From positions 30,001 through 94,000 of the forward strand of contig JAQGDQ010000524.1 of NCBI GenBank assembly GCA_030141605.1: 64,000 nt of DNA, read 5' to 3'. Both the position numbers and the translations under genes were made by a program. The DNA is from Tubiluchus corallicola (taxonomy: Eukaryota > Priapulida > Priapulimorpha > Priapulimorphida > Tubiluchidae). Below, one piece after another: positions 56,991-64,000 of this stretch. Under the pieces are notes generated by a model. It did not search any database. It was not told the origin of the DNA and saw only the letters and a program-made list of their open reading frames with translations. Position 1 is the stretch's first letter. The number at the start of each line of letters is the position of its first letter.

Positions 56991-57835
56991 TTTTCTTTCC
57001 GAAAAATTTAGAGGAAGTTGGGGATTTGAATTATTTCATTTTGCAAGAAGCTTGGAGGAATTTGGAGATGGAATGTGTTCTCTTTCTTGCCAGAATCAGT
57101 GAATGATGTTTTAGGAATTAGTTCCACTTCCGTGTTCTTTGGCAAGAAAAGGAACAAATTGCATTTCCAAATTCCTCCAAAATTCTTGCAAAATGAAATA
57201 ATTTAAACTCCCAAGTTTCTCAAACATTTTAGGAAAAAACTTTTCATATTCTTCCTTCTGCTCATTTCATTATTTCAAAAATTCTAAGATTGTGAGTTTA
57301 TTGTAAGAAATTGTTAGTGAAGAACGAATCTTAAATTTGATCACAAAATCAGGGATTTGGGTTATTAAAATTGAAGAATTTACAACTCTGATAATTACCA
57401 CTGCAAAGCAGAGGTAATATTTTAAATTTTCTCTGCTAGACCGAAATCTGTTTGTTGGCAAATCTGTGCTTAACAATAACTTGGAAAAGCATAAGACAAA
57501 GACGAGGCGTGAAGCCATGTGAGGATAAAATCTTACGTTTTCGAAAGTCATTGATGCTGATTTTCTTTCTCAAATGCAAGATCCTTTCTTCACTAACAAT
57601 TTCTGACAATAAACTCACAATCTCAGAATTCCTGAAATCCTGAAGTGAACAAAAGGAAGAAAAGGAAGTGTTTATCTTCTAAAAAGTTATGTAACTTGCT
57701 CCTTTTCTTGCCAGAGAACACGGAATTGGAACTAATTCCCAAAATATCAGTTACTGATGCAGATTTTCTTATCAAATGCAGAATCCTTTCTTCAATGACA
57801 CATTTGGTGGCAAAAAACCAAAAATCAGATATGAC
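56990..57835. repeat. Cluster of nested inverted repeats (foldback element)
   Basis: TTATTTCATTTTGCAAGAAG plus CTTGGAGGAATTTGGA at 57,030-57,070 pairs with the reverse complement at 57,165-57,205. AAGATTGTGAGTTTATTGTA plus AGAAATTGTTAGTGAAGAA at 57,285-57,326 pairs with 57,588-57,632. The TTTCTTGCCAGAGAACACGG motif recurs near 57,710. The short frames here are fragments without recognisable domains. Confidence 0.7.
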
Positions 57836-57859
57836 GAAAAGAGTTGAACATCAGTAAAA

Positions 57860-59385
57860 AAAACGCAATGACTCGAAGCTTTGTTTTCAAGCAGTCAAAT
57901 TTTATGCACATTATAATATTTCATTGTTAGAAAAATAAAGTATGAATGAAATAGTACAATAAACAAACAAACAAAGAGGCCAAAACAGAGATGACGAGGA
58001 TACTATTACAACAATAACAATAAGATTCTTAAGCTGTCACAAACAATACAAGCATATTGGCAATCAATATAATCGATAAAGTGTTAAATCGATAAAGAGA
58101 TGTTGCATACAAAAGTCTAGAAAACTTTACAAAACCAGATCATACAAAAGTGGGTTACAAATTACAATCATCTGGGCAAGTTTATACTGTATCTTATTTA
58201 TAGTAATTTATATTGCATATCAATTTATACTGTAATTTATCTGTACTGCGCAGACGTAGTACAGATAAACAGAGAATATCGTAATCTCATTTTGTAAAGG
58301 AATTTGAACCATTTAACAAAAACTATAACAGATCTTTTAATGTTTTTTGGTCGCGAAGGTATTTGTATTGACATTAATGCTTTTGCTGTTATTTGGAACA
58401 TCATTTTTATGAGTATTTGATTGTAAAACGAAAACCATTTTTGGTTTTCAAGCTGTTTTTAAGTTTCTATTGTTTTTATTAGCATTACAAACAATGAAAA
58501 ATCTCAACAATATAACGGCATTGATAACATTTACAGTCAAAGCCAGTTTACGTTGCTGTAAGGAAACTTCTAATAACATGTTTGAATGGCAACTCAGCAA
58601 ACAGTTGCGCTGGTATTATTCTGTGCCAGATTTAGGGGTTGGGCCCTCCCTCGCACAGTAACTGTTACAACACGCCAAATTAATATGTTCTCTGAATTAT
58701 AAGCATTAGAACGATTTCCCAGATCCTAAAGTGCCTTATATCTGTAAAGAGCATATATCACAAGAAAACAGATGAAAGTTATGTACATCATGTATTGCTG
58801 TATGTGTATATCAATATATAGGTATGTATTTTTGAGTCAAAGATGAGATGACACGTTTTATAAACTAGTGAGCTTCCTTGAAAAAGTGGCTTCTAGAAGG
58901 CAGAAAAGTGGTCTGAAATGCAGCAAAATGTATTGTTGTCCGGGTGGACCTCGCTGGGGAGCTTACATTGTTATCCCAGACCCCTAACTGATTTTCTGTT
59001 AGGCCATCCAGGTTGTTCTGATACTTGTATCCGCCCCTGTTATTGTAGATATTTCACACGATTTATTGAAATGTTTGACTGCATGTCTTAGCACGCCTTT
59101 CTACACTGACGTTTATTGTCAAACAATTTAGAAACCCACATACAAGCAACGCTATAACTAACTACTCCTCGAGTTTCCTAATGCTTCTGCATTGTTTGAC
59201 ATTGGACGTCACTGTAACATACATGCAGACACATGAAGTCAATATCACAAACACTTGTGTAAGAATAGACACAATAATGAGAATGACAAAGCCAGTGATC
59301 AGCCTGATTAATCTCTAATTAACAGCAAAAATTAGCAAGTTTAGCAGTGTAGTTAGTGATATTGAACGAAAGTAACAGCTAGGCA
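57860..59385. other. Intergenic interval, no gene recognised
   Basis: AT-rich, with a CAAACAAACAAACAAA run near 57,960 that may be a retroelement tail. A 63-codon frame at 58,470-58,661 has no recognisable feature. Confidence 0.5.
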
Positions 59386-59389
59386 TATA

Positions 59390-59840
59390 CAGGGTTACCA
59401 TATTGTCAGAGTTGAAAAAGAGGACACGGGTACTTGGCCTTCATTTCATCTGTAAACGCACACTGTCGTTTCGGCATTGCTACTTTCTAATTAACTTTTA
59501 CCAGTTGCTCAAAACTGCAAAACAGCGAAAGTATACAAATTTAAAAAAATTCACATAAAAACAAACAAAATGGCTCCTGGACATCATTTTAAGTCGTTAG
59601 CGAATACGCCGAGTATCGACAGCGAGTCATGTGACCCATAGTGATGTGCGCATCGCTTACTTTTGTTCAGTAAATATGTACACAAAGCTTTTACAAGGGT
59701 TGCATTTTGAGATGTTAGCAACATCTTGTATTGAAAATTAACAAGCCTTTCTTTGTCTCATACTGTCGTACGCCTCTGCAGTTGGCAACGTCCGTACATA
59801 CTTACGGAATGAGGCAAAACCCGGACGTATGGTAACCCTA
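59390..59840. mobile_element. hAT-like MITE
   Basis: Ends are CAGGGTTACCATATTGTC and, inverted, TAGGGTTACCATACGTCCGG. Flanking octamers GGCATATA and CGTATATA match at six of eight bases, fitting an 8-bp hAT target duplication. About 450 bp, no transposase. Confidence 0.65.
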
Positions 59841-60138
59841 CGTATATATATATGCCACATATATAGACTTGCAATTTTGGTGGCACTGCTACCATGATTT
59901 CAAAGCACTTTTCTATTTTCCTCTCTTCCTACAAGTTAACAGGTTCAAGAAATAGTGCAACTGTTTATGAACCAACAAACACGATTGCCTACTAATCATT
60001 GTTTAGAAAGATATAAATAATAGCTATGAAAGAAATACAACGATTTTATCACGTCTGCTATATACATGTTATTTCCGTGCTATTGCTTATATTGATCATT
60101 TTTCAGTACTTATTTTATACATAGTTTAGGTAGACTTC

Positions 60139-60743
60139 TTAACCCTCATAGGGTCACGATTTTTTACAACCGATTTTGGTAACTGGGGGGGGGGGGTTAA
60201 AAATTACCCCCAGACCAGTTTTTTGCATTTTACCCTTTTACCATACGCATCCCAGTAAACCCTTTCTATGACTTTTTCTAAACATGTTTTGTGCACAAAA
60301 TACTTTCAGTTATTTATTTTATTCGCATTGTCTCACCACGAAATAAAAGTGAAAATGCAATAAGTCGACTTTTTCAAATTGTCGAAACTTTACTTCGCTT
60401 GTCTATACATTATACGGGCGATGTATCTGATAAAACAAAATGTCAGTTACTCAAATTACTCCACCTAAAAGAAGAAAGTAGTAGACAATAAATTCAAAAT
60501 AACAATGATTTTGCACACGCGCTTACTACAGTTATTCCTGCATAGATAAGGGAACATAACTAAGTGAATTTAAATTTCGTATTACTAGTAAGTCACATGT
60601 CTCTAAGCAGAGGTATAATGCATCCTATGGTGGTCAGCATAACCACAAATTATGCTGTTGATGTTTACTAATGAAACACGGCAGTTTATCAAAAGTAATT
60701 TAACAAAATCGGTTGTAAAAAATCGTGACCACATAAGGGTTAA
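60139..60743. mobile_element. piggyBac-like MITE, copy 2
   Basis: TTAA-flanked, about 605 bp. Terminal inverted repeats extend about 40 bp here (TTAACCCTCATAGGGTCACG and on, inverted at the other end as CGTGACCACATAAGGGTTAA). Internal sequence is homologous to 41,137-41,747, with small deletions and a G-run at 60,184-60,196. Ends 14 bp after the zinc-finger gene's stop. On the minus strand it offers AATAAA near 60,313-60,318. Confidence 0.87.
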
Positions 60744-60757
60744 AGCAACACATGCTC

Positions 60758-63700
60758 CTATATCGGGGGAACACAAGAACTTTGACCATCAACAAAAAGC
60801 TGTTGTAGAACGTTATTGTTATTGGAATCATCTGCTTTTTCTGTCTTTGGTATAACGTCTGTGGAAGGTTTTCTTGCCTTTCCTTTTGGCCAACCGCCAC
60901 GATGCTTTTTCCTCCTGCTTGGCGAGAGAAATGGAGATTCTCTTCTCAAGCGATCCTTCGTCAACTGAGCTTTGGTTTTTGTTTTCGGAATTTTCGGTTT
61001 TGCTATGAGACCCGTCGCAAGCGTGGTTTGTCTAGGACGTTTTCTGGGAGATGGTACAAGCCGAGGGCCGGGGAAGCCGCCAGTCGTCAAACGACTAGAG
61101 CGCCTTGTCTGGACGACATTGGCTTCAGATGACTGTGGTGCAGGAAGCGAAGATGGACGAGGTTTTCGGGGTTTGCCTTTTGGCCATCCACCTTTTCTTT
61201 TTGCCACCGCTGAAACTGGATTTAAGGACCGAGATTCGGGATGTAATGAGGGCATTTGCACTTCTTCTGCAGCTGAACTGGCAACATTATCAACACTTGT
61301 GGTTCTGATGGGTTCGGGATGAAGCGCATTGACATTTTCTTCAGGTTTTTTCACACCTACATATCCAGATGTGTAATTCACAATCTCACCTGTATCTGTT
61401 TCATCTTGTTGGCTATTACATATGATAGTTTTAATTGTTGTACTGACATCACAACTTTCGATAGAACTACCTCTGCACACAGAGCTTGGGTGACAGCCCT
61501 GTTTTGTTGCATCCAAATTCGTTTTTTTCTCTGGACAAGAAGGAAGGTTTTGGTCAGTGTTACGAAGATCGAGAGATTTTCCTAGTATTTTGGAACCCGC
61601 AGAGGCAATTGTGGCACTGATAACCGTCACCTTACGCTTCAGGGGGATGCCATTTTTGACAGGCTCTGACGTCCCGTCCGTGAAAGACGTCTCTTTGCTA
61701 TCACAGTCATCGCGTACGTGCTTTCGTAAGCTCGCAGAATAATGAAAGAATCTTCCACAGTGGGGACACGTGTGCTGATCCTTCACTTGCTTTTCAACCT
61801 GGGCTTTTAACTCTTCCACAGAATGCTCGTTTCGGTGCGGACACGTCTTCAAGTGCTTCTCCAAGTAGGATATGTAACTAAAACTTTTATCACAGGCCTT
61901 GCATTTGTGAATGTCAATGCAGTCGTCTTCAAGACGGGCTAGTTTATGCTGTCCTTTTACTGGCTTTTCAGTCCTAGCAACCTCGACTCTTGTTTTCTCG
62001 TTTGATGGAGTAACAGTTGTCGGCTTTTGCATAGAAAACTGTCTCTGTTTTCTTCTTCTTTTGCTTAGTAATCTACGGCGAGTAAACGGCAATGTTTTTG
62101 ACTGCCACCCGCGAGGATTTTGTGCCAGATTTAAATTCTGCTGAGCATCATCTGCGCACTCATAGACGATGTGCGAGTGAAAGTCGGACAAATTAGGAAA
62201 GACGCGGCTGCACTTCGTGCAGGAAAAATCTTCTCTTGTGTTGCCCAGGATGTTGTTGGCTAACGCATCGTCGTTTAACAGCCCAACAGGGCTCACGAAC
62301 CGGCAGAGCTGGGACGTGACCACGAAGTCATAGTCCGTAAAATCTATGTTGGGATGTGAACTTACCTGATGTTTTACCAATGAGCGATCGTCTTTAAGGT
62401 CCTTGAGACAGACGAAGCAGGTGTTTGAATTGCGGCACCTTTCGAAGTCTCCATTGATCATATTTCTAACTGGAGCAGGCAGCGCGGCCACATGTCCCCG
62501 AGAAAAACCACGAGACGAGGGGGCTGTCAAATCCAAGGGCAGATCATTCGCAATTAGAAATTCTCTAGCATAACTGATGTTGGCCGAAGGGTCAACGCGG
62601 TCAGTAACTTCAATGTCATGCTTTCCCAGCAAGTGCTGAGAGTATAAGGCATGATTTCGAAAGAGAACTCTACAAACGGGACACTGATATATCTGAGCTG
62701 TAGCAATGCCGCACTTCATCGCGGGAATTCTGTGCGGAGCAGGTTGTGAAACTACTGCCTTAATATCGTAGCATTGTTCCGTTTCCGTTTGCTCAGAAAC
62801 CTCTTTCTTTACTGTCGCACAAGGTAGGGCAAAATTGTACTTTTCTAAACTAATCTCGTCGCATGCACTTGTCGTGGTTTCGTCCTTCACCGCAGCTGAC
62901 AGCGCCGCCATTTTCTGAATCTGATCAACTTTTCCGTCGAGGAAATAGGTCAGATTATCACATATGTTTTCGGCGATGTTGATCAAAAATGACGTGTCGA
63001 TGTTGTTGATGCCAACTGCGCTGCCGGCCGGACTATTATGAGGTTTAAAATAACGTTCGTGCCTCAAACGACGATGCCTACACATGTTTGCGTAGTGCTC
63101 GAATGTCTTACTGCATATGGAGCAGACGTATTTCACTTTGGAAGTCCTATCGTCCGGCAGCAGTTCCGCATTCGCGTCACTAGCACTTTCCGAAGTGACA
63201 CCTTTTGCACTTTCGTGGCTCTGGAGATGTTCGTTTAGCGAGGCTTTTGACGGGAAATACTTCAAGCACTGCGGACACGGGTGAAACTTGTCGCTGTGCA
63301 AATTCCGAATGTGCTTCTTCAGGTCTCCACTTTGGCTAAACCTGGACTTGCAATGGGAACAGTAATACGGCTTGACGCCCTCATGAATTCGCTCGTGCCG
63401 TCGCTGATTGGTGCTCGTAGGAAACCTCTTCGAACAGTACTTGCAGGAGTACGGCTTCGCTCCGGAATGGACGGACATGTGTCGCACGAGGTTCGGCATG
63501 TGTGCGAAGGTCATCGGACAGCTCGAACACACGTAAGACTTGTCAGCAGCAATGGACCTGTGATGGCTACAATGTTCTTTCAGTTCACCGACGCCGGGAA
63601 ACTGCATAGCGCAAATGTGACAGCAGTATAAATCGATCGGCGCATTTTTTAATGTGCAAAATCTTTTGCCAATTTTAGTTCTTTCAATGTTTTTGAAATG

Positions 63701-64000
63701 ATTTTGAACGTTTACGTTAATTCCGCAGTTCTGCACATCCTGCTGAGACAAGTAGTCGTAATTCAGGTGCATTCGAAGGTAATGTCTCTTTAGGCTGAAA
63801 GCGTGGCGATAAATACCCGAGCAGACATCGCATCGGTACAGCGTAGTTCCGGATTTACCTTTAACACGAAAGACGGGTTTCACCTCGAACTGATATTCAT
63901 ATTGTGGAAGTGCACAATGTTTTGCAGCAGGTTTTGGTTGCTCAACCTTGCGTTCGTAAACCGTGCTTCCTTTTTTCGCATCATCGTTGAAACATGTTTG
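60758..64000 (-). CDS. Multi-C2H2 zinc-finger protein with AT-hook-like C terminus, partial at the right edge
   Basis: The frame is open from the window edge (64,000) to TAG at 60,758-60,760, at least 1,080 residues with no intron; the N terminus lies outside. There are about 12 C2H2-type fingers: one near the start (YRCDVC...H), a tandem block with TGEKP-like linkers (HSGAKPYSC, HEGVKPYYC), isolated fingers in the middle, and two near the last third (HKCKACDKSF, HTCPHCGRFF). PLDLT is a possible CtBP-binding motif. Two basic GGWPKGKPRKP / GGWPKGKARKP motifs resemble AT hooks. A nuclear DNA-binding transcription regulator is likely. Organisation recalls PRDM2/RIZ-type proteins, but no PR domain is visible in this part, so the family stays open. 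Confidence 0.9.
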   Translation of the reverse strand, partial: QTCFNDDAKKGSTVYERKVEQPKPAAKHCALPQYEYQFEVKPVFRVKGKSGTTLYRCDVCSGIYRHAFSLKRHYLRMHLNYDYLSQQDVQNCGINVNVQNHFKNIERTKIGKRFCTLKNAPIDLYCCHICAMQFPGVGELKEHCSHHRSIAADKSYVCSSCPMTFAHMPNLVRHMSVHSGAKPYSCKYCSKRFPTSTNQRRHERIHEGVKPYYCSHCKSRFSQSGDLKKHIRNLHSDKFHPCPQCLKYFPSKASLNEHLQSHESAKGVTSESASDANAELLPDDRTSKVKYVCSICSKTFEHYANMCRHRRLRHERYFKPHNSPAGSAVGINNIDTSFLINIAENICDNLTYFLDGKVDQIQKMAALSAAVKDETTTSACDEISLEKYNFALPCATVKKEVSEQTETEQCYDIKAVVSQPAPHRIPAMKCGIATAQIYQCPVCRVLFRNHALYSQHLLGKHDIEVTDRVDPSANISYAREFLIANDLPLDLTAPSSRGFSRGHVAALPAPVRNMINGDFERCRNSNTCFVCLKDLKDDRSLVKHQVSSHPNIDFTDYDFVVTSQLCRFVSPVGLLNDDALANNILGNTREDFSCTKCSRVFPNLSDFHSHIVYECADDAQQNLNLAQNPRGWQSKTLPFTRRRLLSKRRRKQRQFSMQKPTTVTPSNEKTRVEVARTEKPVKGQHKLARLEDDCIDIHKCKACDKSFSYISYLEKHLKTCPHRNEHSVEELKAQVEKQVKDQHTCPHCGRFFHYSASLRKHVRDDCDSKETSFTDGTSEPVKNGIPLKRKVTVISATIASAGSKILGKSLDLRNTDQNLPSCPEKKTNLDATKQGCHPSSVCRGSSIESCDVSTTIKTIICNSQQDETDTGEIVNYTSGYVGVKKPEENVNALHPEPIRTTSVDNVASSAAEEVQMPSLHPESRSLNPVSAVAKRKGGWPKGKPRKPRPSSLPAPQSSEANVVQTRRSSRLTTGGFPGPRLVPSPRKRPRQTTLATGLIAKPKIPKTKTKAQLTKDRLRRESPFLSPSRRKKHRGGWPKGKARKPSTDVIPKTEKADDSNNNNVLQQLFVDGQSSCVPPI

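Overview
The window looks like invertebrate nuclear DNA, most likely from an arthropod and perhaps a crustacean. The main clue is a three-exon vasopressin/oxytocin-type precursor encoding the nonapeptide CFITNCPPG, a form I recall from arthropods including crustaceans such as Daphnia. A secreted Gly/Tyr-rich cuticle-like protein and extreme microsatellite density fit that reading. The taxon is inference. The window is intron-rich and dominated by repeats: simple repeats, minisatellites, MITEs, LINE fragments, one nearly complete LTR retrotransposon and a 126-base assembly gap.

Layout. 1-18,301 is a giant inverted repeat: arms of about 8.2 kb (1-8,160 and 10,105-18,301) around a 1.9-kb spacer. 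The right arm and the sequence beyond it carry nine phase-compatible exons (9,167-22,229, +) of an organic anion transporter (SLCO/OATP), from the TM6 signature to the stop codon. The left arm carries inverted copies of five of these exons. TM1-5 exons are absent. The spacer holds the first two exons and a minisatellite that has copied a splice acceptor nine times.

18.3-23 kb holds decayed LINE pieces and long (TC)n and (GAAA)n tracts around the last transporter exons. 23.4-26.7 kb holds a small two-exon gene (-) for a secreted Ala/Glu-rich acidic precursor, surrounded by four minisatellites. 30.9-35.7 kb holds a secreted glycine/tyrosine-rich structural protein (+) with its own TATA box, signal-peptide exon and large terminal exon. 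38-41 kb has a pogo/Tigger-like MITE and an inverted pair of an unclassified repeat.

40.95-46.54 kb holds the neurophysin precursor gene (-), with intron positions matching those of vertebrate vasopressin/oxytocin genes. 48.4-56.5 kb is an LTR retrotransposon with integrase ahead of reverse transcriptase, interrupted by one in-frame stop in RNase H. 57-60.7 kb contains foldback repeats, a hAT-like MITE and a piggyBac-like MITE. The latter lies 14 bp after the stop codon of a long C2H2 zinc-finger protein (60,758-64,000, -) that runs off the right edge.

The cellular genes (transporter, secreted acidic protein, structural protein, neuropeptide, zinc-finger regulator) do not form an obvious pathway. 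They are independent eukaryotic genes on alternating strands. All coordinates were read by eye; exon borders were checked by splice-site consensus and phase only.
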